64,000 nucleotides of DNA. It comes from Streptomyces sp. MST-110588 (lineage in GTDB: Bacteria; Actinomycetota; Actinomycetes; Streptomycetales; Streptomycetaceae). The notes under the pieces were generated by a model. That model saw only the letters and a program-made list of their open reading frames with translations. It did not search any database and was not told where the DNA came from. Shown here piece after piece: positions 47,153 through 57,774 of this stretch; the stretch's first letter is position 1, and every line of letters starts with the position of its first letter. Both the position numbers and the translations under genes were made by a program. The stretch is taken from assembly GCF_022695595.1 (NCBI RefSeq), contig NZ_CP074380.1, positions 4,438,501 to 4,502,500 of the forward strand. The letters are read 5' to 3'.

Positions 47153-47518
47153 GTGCACTGGATCTGGTGGGTGTTCGCGTTTTTCATGGCGGGCGGCTTC
47201 GCCAAGGTGGTGGACACCGGCAGCAAGGCGCTGCGCACGCGCCACGAGCGCAAGATGGCACGGCTGGAGGCCGAACGGCAGGAACGGCTGGAACTGGAGG
47301 CGGCCCACAAGCTCCCGGAGCCGGTCTGCGGCTGCCGCCACCACCTGGCCAAGCACGACAAGCAGGGCAAGTGTCACGAGGTGACGCAGGCCCCCACGTC
47401 CTGGGACGCGGACAAGAAGCCGGTGGCGTACGAGCCCGGCCAATGCACCTGCCAGCACTACGTCGGCCCCCAGCCCCTCTCCCAGGTCTACGCGGACCCC
47501 CTCACCGAACTGAACTGA
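47153..47518 (+). CDS. Small membrane-anchored protein with Cys/His motifs
   Basis: A 121-residue protein: an N-terminal hydrophobic segment (HWIWWVFAFFMAGGFAKV), a charged helical stretch (about 30-52), then a Cys/His-rich domain. The latter has CGCRHHLAKHDKQGKCH and CTCQHY, enough ligands for a zinc site. No known family comes to mind. It starts at GTG 47153 after GGGGAGG, 43 bp downstream of the exporter, so it may be co-transcribed with it. Confidence 0.7.
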   Translation: MHWIWWVFAFFMAGGFAKVVDTGSKALRTRHERKMARLEAERQERLELEAAHKLPEPVCGCRHHLAKHDKQGKCHEVTQAPTSWDADKKPVAYEPGQCTCQHYVGPQPLSQVYADPLTELN

Positions 47519-47594
47519 CCCACCGCCCCGCGCCGGATCCCCCGCAGCAGCCCCCGGAAGGGCTCCGGCGCAACGGTCAGCACGCTGCCGGGCG

Positions 47595-47851
47595 CGTCAC
47601 TGTATCTACGCGCCGCCGTACGTCTTCACTCTTCAGGGCACGCGGCAGCCCCTGCTGCCGCGGATCCTCCGGGAGTTCGTCGCCGAGGTGTTCCGGTCCA
47701 TCGAGCAGCACGGGCTCGTGGACACGGCGGTGCTGTGCACCTCGGAGCTGGCGATCGTGGACGCGGTGGCCGATGCGTGGGGGCGGACGCGGGGGATCCG
47801 ATGGGGTGGTACGGGAAGTGCGTGTGGTTCGAGCTGGGAGTGGGGTCATGA
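47595..47851 (+). pseudogene. Decayed ATP-binding (anti-sigma/HATPase-like) regulator
   Basis: One frame reads YVFTLQGTRQPLLPRILREF then VDTAVLCTSELA, the start of the HATPase fold found in Streptomyces anti-sigma-like ATP-binding proteins. It passes directly into IVDAVADAWG, which belongs to the end of such proteins. The final GKCVWFELGVGS lies in a different frame and stops at 47849. So the central N-box and G-box region is deleted, a frameshift is present and no start codon is in frame. The identification is by eye. Confidence 0.6.
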
Positions 47852-49078
47852 CGGGGGCTGGGCGGCCGGGTGTCCCAGGAGCATGGTGGAGGCGCCCGCG
47901 ACGCGGGTCATGATGACGGTGCAGGAGTTGGGGCCGGAGAGCTTGAGTTTCTTGCGGAGTTCGTCCGGCTCGACGGCGGAGCCGCGCTTCTTGATGACGG
48001 CGGTGCCGGTCTCGCGTTCGCGCAGCAGGGCCTTGAGTCTCTTGACGTTGAAGGGGAGGACGTCGGTGATCTCGTAGGCGGTGGCGTACGGGGTCGGGAC
48101 CAGGGTGTCCGCGGTGATGTAGGCGATCGTCGGGTCGATGAGCCGGCCGCCGACCCGCTGGGCGACGTCCGCGACGAGGTGGGCGCGGATGACCGCGCCG
48201 TCCGGCTCGTACAGCCAGCGGCCGACCGGGCCGGGCCCGGGGTCGGGCAGGTCCGCGCCGAGGAGGGAGTCACCGGCCGGGAGCAGGGTGGCGCGGTGCG
48301 CGCCGGGCCGGATGCCGGGCCCGGTGCCGAACCACAGGACGGCCTCCTTCACGTCGCCGCCGTCGGAGATCCACTCGGCCTCGGCGTCGGCGGGGATCGC
48401 CTCGTGGGGCACGCCGGGGGCGATCTTCAGGGCCGCGTACGGTGCCGTCCGGGCGGCGCCGACCGCCCAGGACAGCGGCGGCGAGTACGCCTCGGGGTCG
48501 AAGATCCGCCCGCCCGGCCGGCCCCCCGACCGGCCGCCGCCGCGTCCGCCGCGCCGTGCCGGGTCCACGAACACCGCGTCGTACGAAGAGGTGTCGACCT
48601 CGGTGACGTCGGCCTCGCGGACCTCGATGAGGCCGGCCAGGCCCAGCGCCTCGGCGTTGGCGCGGGCCGCCGCGCAGGCCAGCGGATCACGGTCGACGGC
48701 CAGCACGCGGATGCCGGCCCGGGCCAGCGCTATGGCGTCCCCGCCCACCCCGCAGCACAGATCGGCCAGCGAGCGGACGCCGAGGGCGGCGAGCCGTTCC
48801 GCGCGGTAGGTGGCGACCGTGGTACGGGTGGACTGCTCGACACCGTTGGGCGTGAAGTACATGCGGTGGGCGTCCTCGCCGAACTTCGCCGTCGCGCGGC
48901 GGCGCAGCGCGGCCTGGCCCAGGGCGGCGGAGACCAGCGGCGCGGGGTGGTCGCGGCGCAGCCTGGTCGCGGTCGCCAGCTCGTCGGCCGGGTCGTGGCC
49001 GCGCAGTGCGGCCAGCAGTGCCTGGCCTTCGGGGGCGAGCAGGGCGGAGAAGGAGTCGAGGTCGTTCACCTGGCCCAT
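47846..49078 (-). CDS. THUMP-like domain class I SAM methyltransferase
   Basis: A 410-residue protein. The SAM-binding motif is SLADLCCGVGGDAIALARAG (about 103-122), followed by an acidic residue in LAVDRDPLA and a motif IV-like DAVFVDPARR near 170. The C-terminal THUMP-like region (about 320-400: LPFNVKRLKALLRERETGTAVIKKRGSAVEP) suggests an RNA substrate. An insert of Gly/Arg follows DPARR. The role is not established. It overlaps the end of the pseudogene on the other strand. Confidence 0.85.
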   Translation of the reverse strand: MGQVNDLDSFSALLAPEGQALLAALRGHDPADELATATRLRRDHPAPLVSAALGQAALRRRATAKFGEDAHRMYFTPNGVEQSTRTTVATYRAERLAALGVRSLADLCCGVGGDAIALARAGIRVLAVDRDPLACAAARANAEALGLAGLIEVREADVTEVDTSSYDAVFVDPARRGGRGGGRSGGRPGGRIFDPEAYSPPLSWAVGAARTAPYAALKIAPGVPHEAIPADAEAEWISDGGDVKEAVLWFGTGPGIRPGAHRATLLPAGDSLLGADLPDPGPGPVGRWLYEPDGAVIRAHLVADVAQRVGGRLIDPTIAYITADTLVPTPYATAYEITDVLPFNVKRLKALLRERETGTAVIKKRGSAVEPDELRKKLKLSGPNSCTVIMTRVAGASTMLLGHPAAQPPS

Positions 49079-49161
49079 TGTGGGCCAGACGGTGGACGGC
49101 GCGCGCGTGGCGGGCTGCGCCGGGGCGGCCGGGCGGGGGCGCGCTGTCAGGATGCGGCGTC

Positions 49162-50307
49162 ATGCAGCTTGTAGGACAAGAGGGTGGCCGAAGCCGGGCC
49201 GGAGGAAGAAGGGACCGGGCCGGGGTACGGGCCGGTGGCCGGGGTGCGGCGGGCCGGGCCGGGTCCGTGGGAGCGGCGTACGGGCAGCGGCGGCGGTGTG
49301 CGCCCTTGGCCTGCTGGCCACGGCGTGCGGGGCGCGGCGGCCGGCGGGGGAGCGGCGGACGCCGGGCGCCACCAGGGCCGTACCCGTACGACCGCACTGA
49401 GCGCCATGGCCGCCCGCACCCTGCGCACGCCCGTCCCCCTCCACACCGTTCTAACCGCTCCCACCGATCTCATCGCTCCCACCGCTGCCTCCAGCCGCGC
49501 CGCCCCCGCCCGTACCCGGTGGTCCGCTCCGCGCCCGCCCTCCCCGGCCGGGTCCTCGTCTGGCAGGCCGGCACGCTGGAGGCGGCGGCGAGGGCGTACC
49601 GGAGGGCGGCGGCCCGGCGGTGGGGAGTGGCCGAGCTGCCGCCGGCCGCACCCCCGCCGCCCCGCCGCAGGCCCCCGCTGCGGACCGCGCCGGCGCTCTC
49701 CCGGGGCGGCACGAGCGGGCTGCCGGCCGTGATCCTGCGGGTGCCGACCGCCGACCGGGTGGTCTTCCTGACCGTCGACGACGGCGCCGAGAAGGACCCG
49801 CGGTTCGTCCGGATGATGAGCGAGCTGGCGATCCCCTACAGCGCCTTCCTCAGCCACTACCTGGTCAAGGACGACTACGCCTACTTCCGGCGCGTACGGC
49901 GGCTGGGCAACGGCGTGCACAACCACACCCTCAACCACCGCTATCTGCCCGCGCTGAGCTACCCGGCGCAGCGCGCGGAGATCTGCGGACAGCAGCGGAA
50001 CCTGCTGCGCGAGACCGGGCGTCTGCCACGCCTGTTCCGCCCGCCGTACGGCGAGTACAGCCGCCGTACGCTGCGTGCCGCCGCCTCCTGCGGCATCCGC
50101 ACCGTACCGCTGTGGACGCAGGAGGCATTCCCCGACCGGATGGAGTACCGCGAGGCGGACCGGCGCCTCCACCCGGGCGACATCATCCTGAGTCACTTCC
50201 GGGGGCCCGCGGACTGGGGCGGCACGATGACCGGCATGGTGCGCCGGGTGCTGCGTACGGCGGCGGCGCAGGGCTTCGCGATCGCGCGCCTGGAGGACTA
50301 CGTGTGA
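49162..50307 (+). CDS. Polysaccharide deacetylase (CE4) with a scrambled N-terminus
   Basis: The catalytic NodB domain is intact (residues about 190-381): TVDDGAEKD with the metal aspartate, HNHTLNH with the metal histidines, RPPYGEYS and LHPGDIILSHF. The open frame from ATG 49162 gives 381 residues, but the first 100 are Arg/Gly-rich with no signal peptide. A lipoprotein-type signal (VCALGLLATACGA, Cys codon at 49326) lies in another frame over the same DNA. Two compensating frameshifts would explain this. Relatives that I recall from Streptomyces are exported. Function here may be impaired unless another start is used. Confidence 0.7.
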   Translation: MQLVGQEGGRSRAGGRRDRAGVRAGGRGAAGRAGSVGAAYGQRRRCAPLACWPRRAGRGGRRGSGGRRAPPGPYPYDRTERHGRPHPAHARPPPHRSNRSHRSHRSHRCLQPRRPRPYPVVRSAPALPGRVLVWQAGTLEAAARAYRRAAARRWGVAELPPAAPPPPRRRPPLRTAPALSRGGTSGLPAVILRVPTADRVVFLTVDDGAEKDPRFVRMMSELAIPYSAFLSHYLVKDDYAYFRRVRRLGNGVHNHTLNHRYLPALSYPAQRAEICGQQRNLLRETGRLPRLFRPPYGEYSRRTLRAAASCGIRTVPLWTQEAFPDRMEYREADRRLHPGDIILSHFRGPADWGGTMTGMVRRVLRTAAAQGFAIARLEDYV

Positions 50308-50371
50308 GGGCGTGCGCTTGAGGGGGTGTGTGCTTGAGGGCGTGCGGTGACGACGGGGCGGCGGGTGGCTA

Positions 50372-51874
50372 CTAGGCGTGCGCCCGCGCGGACGGCTCCC
50401 CGCCGCCCCGGCGGCGCCCGGAGCGTGCGCCCCCGTTGCGCCCGGAGCGCGCGTTGTGTCCGGCCGGCAGCGGCTCCCGGCGGCGCTGGGCGCTGTCGCT
50501 GATCCTGATGAGCAGCGCCACCATGATCCAGTTCGCCAGCAGGGAGGAACCGCCCTTGGCGAGGAAGGGCAGCGCCTTGCCGGTGAGCGGTATCAGTCCG
50601 GTGACCCCGCCGGTGACCACGAACACCTGGAGCAGCAGCGCGCTGGAGAGGCCGACGGCCAGCAGCTTGCCGAAGGGGTCGCGGGCGGTGAGCGCGGTGC
50701 GCAGGCCGCGCTGGACCAGCAGGCAGTACAGCACCAGGACCGCCATCACCCCGGCCAGTCCGAGTTCCTCGCCGACGGTGGTGAGGATGAAGTCGCTCTT
50801 GCCGGCGAAGCCGATCAGTTCCGGGTGGCCCTGGCCCAGGCCCGTACCGCTCATGCCGCCGCTGCCGAAGCTGAACAGCGCGTCGCCGAGCTGGGTGGAC
50901 TGCCCCTCCTTCATGCCCTTGGCGGTGAAGGCCTCCATCGGGTTCTGCCAGGCGGTGATACGGCCCTTGACGTGCGGTTCGATGGAGCCGACGGTGAAGG
51001 CGCCGACCGCCGCCATGAGCAGGCCGCACAGCACCCAGCTCGTGCGCTCGGTGGCCATGTACAGCATGATGACGAAGAGCCCGAAGAAGATCAGCGAGGT
51101 GCCCAGGTCCCGTTCGAAGACCAGCACCAGCAGGCTGATGACCCAGATGGTGAAGATCGGGCCGAGCTGGCGGCCGGGCGGGAGCTGGACGCCCAGGAAC
51201 CGGCGCCCGGTCAGGGCGAGCGCGTCGCGGTTCAGCGTCAGATAGCCCGCGAAGAAGACCGCGATCATGATCTTCACGAACTCGCCGGGCTGGAGGGACA
51301 TCGGCCCCAGGAGGATCCAGCGCTTGGCGCCGTAGGTGTCGGCGCCGAAGAACGCCGGCGCCATCAGCATCACCAGCGCGACCGCCATCGTCACGTAGAT
51401 GTAGCGCTGGAGCAGCCGGTGGTCCTTGAGCATCATCAGGATGACGATGCAGGCCGCCACCCCGATCACGGTCCACACCAACTGGCCGGTCGCGGCCGGG
51501 GCCGAGTGGAACTTCGCCGTGTACGTCACGTCCAGCCGGTGCAGCAGCACCAGCCCGATCCCGGTCAGCAGCGTGGCCAGCGGCAGGATCAGCGGATCGG
51601 CGCGGGGCGCGAAGCGGCGTACGACCAGATGGGGTACGAGCGCGACGAAGAAGATCCCCGCGGCGAAGCCGGTCAGCCCCTCGGGGAGCTTCCCGGACAT
51701 CGACAGCCCGGTGTAGCTGTAGCCGAAGACCGTGATCAGGACGACGAGGCCGAGCAGCCACGCCTCGGTGCGCCGGCGGTTGGGCGCCTGGGCGAGGGCG
51801 GCGAACGTCATCGTGCGCTCGGCATCGCCTTCCGGCTCTCCGGTGGGCCGGGACGTGCTCGTCATTCCGCGCAC
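50372..51874 (-). CDS. FtsW/RodA/SpoVE family cell-wall glycosyltransferase
   Basis: A 500-residue SEDS protein with about ten to twelve membrane segments. Family motifs are GADTYGAKRWILLGPMSLQPGEFVK, FERDLGTSLIFFGLF, and the GMSGTGLGQG and DFILTTVGEELG blocks. SEDS proteins polymerise lipid II into glycan strands. GTG 51874 is preferred to ATG 51865 because GGAGGA lies 6 bp before it. The C-terminus ends in an Arg/Gly-rich tail. It is divergent from groES across 409 bp. Whether it serves division, elongation or sporulation is not clear from sequence. Confidence 0.88.
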   Translation of the reverse strand: MRGMTSTSRPTGEPEGDAERTMTFAALAQAPNRRRTEAWLLGLVVLITVFGYSYTGLSMSGKLPEGLTGFAAGIFFVALVPHLVVRRFAPRADPLILPLATLLTGIGLVLLHRLDVTYTAKFHSAPAATGQLVWTVIGVAACIVILMMLKDHRLLQRYIYVTMAVALVMLMAPAFFGADTYGAKRWILLGPMSLQPGEFVKIMIAVFFAGYLTLNRDALALTGRRFLGVQLPPGRQLGPIFTIWVISLLVLVFERDLGTSLIFFGLFVIMLYMATERTSWVLCGLLMAAVGAFTVGSIEPHVKGRITAWQNPMEAFTAKGMKEGQSTQLGDALFSFGSGGMSGTGLGQGHPELIGFAGKSDFILTTVGEELGLAGVMAVLVLYCLLVQRGLRTALTARDPFGKLLAVGLSSALLLQVFVVTGGVTGLIPLTGKALPFLAKGGSSLLANWIMVALLIRISDSAQRRREPLPAGHNARSGRNGGARSGRRRGGGEPSARAHA

Positions 51875-52110
51875 GGGTCTTCCTCCGCCATCCATCCTGG
51901 GCGCCGCGGATCCGGACGTGCGGTGCCGGTTCCCTGTGCGGTGGTCGCTGAGGAAGACGAGCCGGTAGGCGGCACGGTTGCGCAGGTGGGAGAGGTGTGG
52001 CGTTTCTTTCATCGGCGCGTCCGGCGGTGTGGGGCGGGTGGGGCCGTACGGGCGGCTGTGCGTCAACCGGCGGCGGCGCTTCGTCAGAAAGGGGCGCCGT
52101 GTCCACCGCG
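51875..52110. other. Gene-free part of the divergent FtsW-like/groES region
   Basis: 236 bp with no supported gene. It should hold the promoter of the FtsW/RodA-family gene, but I see no clear elements. The groES control region follows at 52111. Confidence 0.4.
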
Positions 52111-52137
52111 CTGGCACTCCGCTTGACCGAGTGCTAA
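52111..52137. promoter_or_regulatory. CIRCE operator 1 (HrcA)
   Basis: Left arm CTGGCACTC and right arm GAGTGCTAA are separated by 9 bp. The right arm is a perfect CIRCE half and the left has two changes from TTAGCACTC. The groES -35 box lies in its spacer, so bound HrcA would exclude polymerase. Confidence 0.85.
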
Positions 52138-52151
52138 CCGCGTCATAGTCT
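52123..52151 (+). promoter_or_regulatory. groES-groEL1 promoter
   Basis: TTGACC at 52123-52128 and TAGTCT at 52146-52151 are spaced by 17 bp, a good vegetative promoter. Transcription would begin near 52158, at the edge of the second CIRCE, leaving a leader of about 125 nt. Confidence 0.85.
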
Positions 52152-52156
52152 CGGCG

Positions 52157-52183
52157 TTGGCACTCTCCACCGGGGAGTGCCAA
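52157..52183. promoter_or_regulatory. CIRCE operator 2 (HrcA)
   Basis: TTGGCACTC and GAGTGCCAA are perfect inverted 9-mers with a 9-bp spacer, differing from the consensus by one symmetrical base. It sits at the predicted transcription start, 100 bp before groES. Confidence 0.9.
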
Positions 52184-52283
52184 ACACAGCGACGGGCAGA
52201 TCCGGCACCCGCGACGACGGATCGACCTGGTCGCCACCTCAGACAGTTAACCCCGTGAGATCTCCGAAGGGGGAGGTCGGATC

Positions 52284-52592
52284 GTGACGACCGCCAGCTC
52301 CAAGGTTGCCATCAAGCCGCTCGAGGACCGGATCGTGGTCCAGCCGCTCGACGCCGAGCAGACCACGGCCTCTGGCCTGGTCATCCCGGACACTGCCAAG
52401 GAGAAGCCCCAGGAGGGCGTCGTCCTGGCCGTGGGCCCGGGCCGCTTCGAGGACGGCAACCGTCTTCCGCTCGACGTATCCGTCGGCGACGTCGTGCTCT
52501 ACAGCAAGTACGGCGGCACCGAGGTGAAGTACAACGGCGAGGAGTACCTCGTCCTCTCGGCCCGCGACGTCCTCGCGATCGTCGAGAAGTAA
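52284..52592 (+). CDS. groES: Co-chaperonin GroES
   Basis: GroES (102 residues) is the lid of the GroEL folding chamber. The [35 protein letters not shown] mobile loop region (about 10-44) and the C-terminal [17 protein letters not shown] are standard. It starts at GTG 52284 behind GGGGGAGG. Heat-shock control by HrcA through the two CIRCE sites is expected. groEL1 follows after 104 bp. Confidence 0.97.
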   Translation: MTTASSKVAIKPLEDRIVVQPLDAEQTTASGLVIPDTAKEKPQEGVVLAVGPGRFEDGNRLPLDVSVGDVVLYSKYGGTEVKYNGEEYLVLSARDVLAIVEK

Positions 52593-52693
52593 TTCACCGA
52601 AGTTTGCCTTGATCTGTGCCCTGGGTTCCCGCGCCTAAACAACCGGGCGCCCGGGGCGCAGTTCGTTGGAGAGATACGACAAAGGACACGTAA

Positions 52694-54325
<1,632 letters not shown>

Positions 54326-54361
54326 GCACCGGCCGTACCGGCCACCGGTACTGAGCCCGTA

Positions 54362-54401
54362 CGAGGCCCGGTTCCCCACCACGCGTGGGGGCCGGGCCTC
54401 G
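54362..54401. terminator. Terminator between groEL1 and a convergent gene
   Basis: A 10-bp outer stem (54362-54371 with 54392-54401) and a 6-bp inner stem (54374-54379 with 54385-54390), separated by a small internal bulge, with a 5-nt loop. It serves groEL1 and the convergent dehydrogenase. Confidence 0.8.
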
Positions 54402-54417
54402 CCCGTACCCGCCCCCG

Positions 54418-55452
54418 TCAGGCGGACCGGTCCAGCTCCTCCCGCGCCACCGCACCGGCGAACGGCAGTCCCCGCGCGTACCGCTCCACCTCATCCAGCG
54501 CGGCATCGGCCAGCCGGTGCAGCTCACCGCCCAGCGACCCGGCGACATGCGGCGTGAGCAGCACGTTCGGCAGGTCGTACAACGGCGAGTCCGGGTCCGG
54601 CGGCTCGGGATCGGTGACATCCAGTACGGCGTTCAGCCGCCCCGGGACCAGCTCCGCGAGCAGCGCCGCCTCGTCCACCAGCGCCCCGCGCGCCGTGTTG
54701 ACCAGCGTCGCGCCGTCCGCCATCAGCGACAACTGCCGCCCCCCGATCATGTGCCGGGTGGCCGCGACATCCGGGGCGTGCACCGTCACCACGTCACTGC
54801 GCGCACACAGCTCGTCCAGCGACACCGGCACACACCCCAGCCGCGCCGCCTCACCGGCCCCCACATGCGGGTCGTACAACAACACCGTCACATCGAACGG
54901 CCGCAGCAACTCGATGACACGCCGCCCGACACGCGAGGCACCCACCACCCCGACCGTACGCCGGTAGTTGCCGGCCCCCGCCAACTCGGCGGACCAGTCG
55001 TGGGCCGCCCGCAGCACACCGAACCGCCGCGCGGCGTACAGCACCCGCTTGTTGGCGAAGAGAATCGCGGCCAGGGTGTACTCGGCGACCGGCAGCGCGT
55101 TGGCGGCGGCGGCCGAGGAGACGGCGATACCGCGCTCCCAGCAGGCCGCGGTGACATGCCCCTTGACCGACCCCGCCGCATGCACCACCGCCCGCAGCCG
55201 GGGCGCCGCGTCCAGCACCCGCGCGGTCAGCGGCGGCGCGCCCCAGCAGGTGAGCAGCACCTCGGCCCCGGCCAGCGCGGCGGCGACCCGCGGCCCCGGC
55301 CCGTCCAGTTCGTGCGCGACCAGCCGGGAGTCCGTACGGACCAGGGCGGCCAGCCGGTCGTGGTGCCGCTCCGCGAAGAGCCGCCCGGCGACGCCCGGCC
55401 CCATGGCCAGCAACAGCGTGGGCCGGCCGGCGGAGGAATCGGTGGCGTTCAT
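54418..55452 (-). CDS. D-isomer-specific 2-hydroxyacid dehydrogenase
   Basis: A 344-residue NAD-dependent dehydrogenase. The Rossmann motif is GVVGASRVGRRVIE (about 165-178), where the third glycine of GxGxxG is replaced, giving VGASRVG. Catalytic residues are Arg in NTARGALVDE (about 250), the acidic residue of DVTDPEPP and His in LTPHVAGS (about 307). Substrate unknown. It is divergent from the DUF2264 gene across 169 bp, suggesting a shared catabolic role, perhaps with uronic acids. Confidence 0.85.
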   Translation of the reverse strand: MNATDSSAGRPTLLLAMGPGVAGRLFAERHHDRLAALVRTDSRLVAHELDGPGPRVAAALAGAEVLLTCWGAPPLTARVLDAAPRLRAVVHAAGSVKGHVTAACWERGIAVSSAAAANALPVAEYTLAAILFANKRVLYAARRFGVLRAAHDWSAELAGAGNYRRTVGVVGASRVGRRVIELLRPFDVTVLLYDPHVGAGEAARLGCVPVSLDELCARSDVVTVHAPDVAATRHMIGGRQLSLMADGATLVNTARGALVDEAALLAELVPGRLNAVLDVTDPEPPDPDSPLYDLPNVLLTPHVAGSLGGELHRLADAALDEVERYARGLPFAGAVAREELDRSA

Positions 55453-55621
55453 AAAGGCATGGCACTCCTTCCGGCACCGGGCCGTCCCGCCCCGACAGGT
55501 GCCCGAATCCTAGGCCCGCCCGGACACCCCAGCCACCGACGCGCCGCGTCGGTCCCCCCCCCGGGCGCCCCCGCCGCGATACTGGCGCCCACCGCCGTCC
55601 GCCCCACCCGCAGGGAAGCCC

Positions 55622-57499
55622 ATGACCGTGCCCCCGCCGCACCCGTTCCCGCTCCCCGCCGAGGACCGCCACCGCAGCCCGTACACCGGCTGGACCCGCG
55701 CGCACTGGGAAGCGGTGGCCGACGGCCTGCTGCACGCGGCCGGCCGCCACGCCTCGCCCCGGCACGGGCTGGTCAACCTCCCCGGCGCCCGCCCCAGTTG
55801 GTCCGGCCCCCGCTCCGACGGCCTCGAAGGCTACGCCCGTACGTTCCTGGCAGCAGCCCTGCGCGTATCGGGCGCCGACGGCCACGACCCGCACGGCTAC
55901 CTCCCCTTCTACGCGCAAGGACTCGCCGCCGGCACCGAATCCCCCGTCACCACCAGCCGGCTCACCCCCGAAGCCGCCGACTCCTGGCCCCTGATCCCCG
56001 CCACCCGGCAGGCTCTCGTGGAGTCCGGCTCCATCGCCCTGAGCCTGCGCCTGACCCGCCCCTGGCTGTGGGACACCCTCGACGAAGAAGTCCGCGCCCG
56101 CGTCGTGGACTGGCTGCTGCCCGCCCTCGGCCCGTCCCCGGTCGACAACAACTGGTGGCTCTTCGGCCTGACCGTCGGCGGCTTCCTGCTCGACGCGGGC
56201 ATCGAGACCACCCGCGCCCGCGCCGCCGTCGACCGGGCCCTGACCCGCATCGAGGACTGGTACCTGGGCGACGGCTGGTACAGCGACGGCGACAACCGCG
56301 CCTTCGACCACTACAACGCCTGGGCCCTGCACTTCTACCCCGTCCTGCACGCCCACCTGAGCGGTGACACCGCTCTGCTGGCCACCTACGGCGCACGCCT
56401 GCGGGCCCACCTCGACGGCTACACCCGCCTCTTCGACGCCGACGGCGCCCCCGTCCTGTTCGGCCGCTCCCTCACCTACCGCTTCGCCGCCACCGCCGCC
56501 CCCTGGCTCGGCGCGCTCACCGGCCACACCCCGCTCACCCCCGGCGCCACCCGCCGCCTCGCCTCCGGCACCCTGCGCCACTTCCTGGACCACGGCGCCG
56601 TCACCCCCGACGGCCTGCTCCCGCTCGGCTGGTACGGCCCGTACCCGCCCATGATCCAGAACTACTCCGGCCCCGGCTCCCCCTACTGGGCCGCCAAAGC
56701 CTTCACCGGCCTCCTCCTGCCGCCCGGCCACCCCGCCTGGACCGCCCCCGAGGAACCACTGCCCGCCGAAACCGAGGACGCCACGGTCCCGCTGCCCACT
56801 CCCGGCCTGCTCATCCAGTCCACCGCCGCCGACGGACTCGTCCGCCTGCACAACCACGGCACCAGCCACACCAGCGGCCTGCCCGACCCGTACTACGCCC
56901 GCTTCGCCTACTCCACCCGCACCGGCCCGGTGTCTCCCCCCGGCACCGGCCTGCCCGACAACCACTTCGCACTGATCCTCGACGGCACCCCCACCACCCG
57001 GGGCCCGGCCGAACCACGCGGCTGCGGACCCGACTGGGCCGCCTCCGCGCACTCCCCGCTCTGCGCGGACGGCACGGAACTCTTCGGCGTACGTATCCTC
57101 TCGGCCACGCTCGTCTTCGGCGCCGCCGAACTCCGCGCCCACCTCGTACACGGCGCCGAGCCCGGCACGCCGGTCCGCCAGACCGGCTGGCCCGTGACCG
57201 AACCGGGCCCCACGGCCCACCTCCACCCTGTCCACGGCTACGACGACGCCGGTTCCCTGACCGGCGCCACCCCGTTCGGCCCTGCGGCCCGGTTCACGTG
57301 TCTCACGGGTGCCGTACCGGACGGCGGCCCCGCGCTGTTCCTGGCCCTCGCCTCCCTGACGGCCGACGACGGCCCGGCGCCGTCGGTGCGCGACCTCGCG
57401 ACGGTTCACCTGGACGACTCGGGGCGCGTCCAGGTGATGTGGGCCGGCGGACCGACCCGGGTGGTCTCCCTCATGGGGGAGTCGGTGACCGTCACCTGA
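55622..57499 (+). CDS. DUF2264 domain-containing protein
   Basis: A 625-residue protein fitting DUF2264. The N-terminal two thirds are helix-rich and look like an alpha/alpha toroid (YTGWTRAHWEAVADGLLHAA, NNWWLFGLTVGGFLLDAG, WYLGDGWYSDGDNRAFDHYNAWALHFYP). The C-terminal third is probably beta-rich. Such folds are common in glycan lyases and hydrolases, and DUF2264 occurs in polysaccharide-use loci, so a carbohydrate role is plausible but not shown. There is no signal peptide. It is divergent from the hydroxyacid dehydrogenase. Confidence 0.82.
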   Translation: MTVPPPHPFPLPAEDRHRSPYTGWTRAHWEAVADGLLHAAGRHASPRHGLVNLPGARPSWSGPRSDGLEGYARTFLAAALRVSGADGHDPHGYLPFYAQGLAAGTESPVTTSRLTPEAADSWPLIPATRQALVESGSIALSLRLTRPWLWDTLDEEVRARVVDWLLPALGPSPVDNNWWLFGLTVGGFLLDAGIETTRARAAVDRALTRIEDWYLGDGWYSDGDNRAFDHYNAWALHFYPVLHAHLSGDTALLATYGARLRAHLDGYTRLFDADGAPVLFGRSLTYRFAATAAPWLGALTGHTPLTPGATRRLASGTLRHFLDHGAVTPDGLLPLGWYGPYPPMIQNYSGPGSPYWAAKAFTGLLLPPGHPAWTAPEEPLPAETEDATVPLPTPGLLIQSTAADGLVRLHNHGTSHTSGLPDPYYARFAYSTRTGPVSPPGTGLPDNHFALILDGTPTTRGPAEPRGCGPDWAASAHSPLCADGTELFGVRILSATLVFGAAELRAHLVHGAEPGTPVRQTGWPVTEPGPTAHLHPVHGYDDAGSLTGATPFGPAARFTCLTGAVPDGGPALFLALASLTADDGPAPSVRDLATVHLDDSGRVQVMWAGGPTRVVSLMGESVTVT

Positions 57500-57774
57500 C
57501 GCGGCTGTTCGTGGTGCGGTCCGCCTTCGGCGGGAGGTGTTGTTGGGGTGGGCGCTTTGCGCTTGCTGGGTGGCGGGGTCGGGCCTGCGGGGGCGCATGT
57601 CAAAACTGCTTCGCTTTACGTTTTGCCATACACCCCCTCCGGCCCGCCCCCTCCCGTCCGTAGCGCGCCCACCCCTTGGGGGAGGGTTGGTAGGTGATCC
57701 CGCGTGCGGGTCGGTGCCCCTAGGAAGTGCCCCCTGGCAACAGACCAAGATTACGAACGGCGCAGAATGGCCGT
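57500..57774. other. Intergenic region with an AT-rich hairpin
   Basis: A 275-bp gap with no supported gene. CAAAAC pairs with GTTTTG around 13 nt at 57601-57625, in an unusually AT-rich spot. C- and G-rich runs (57636-57690) follow that resemble fragments of dispersed Streptomyces repeats. Confidence 0.45.
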
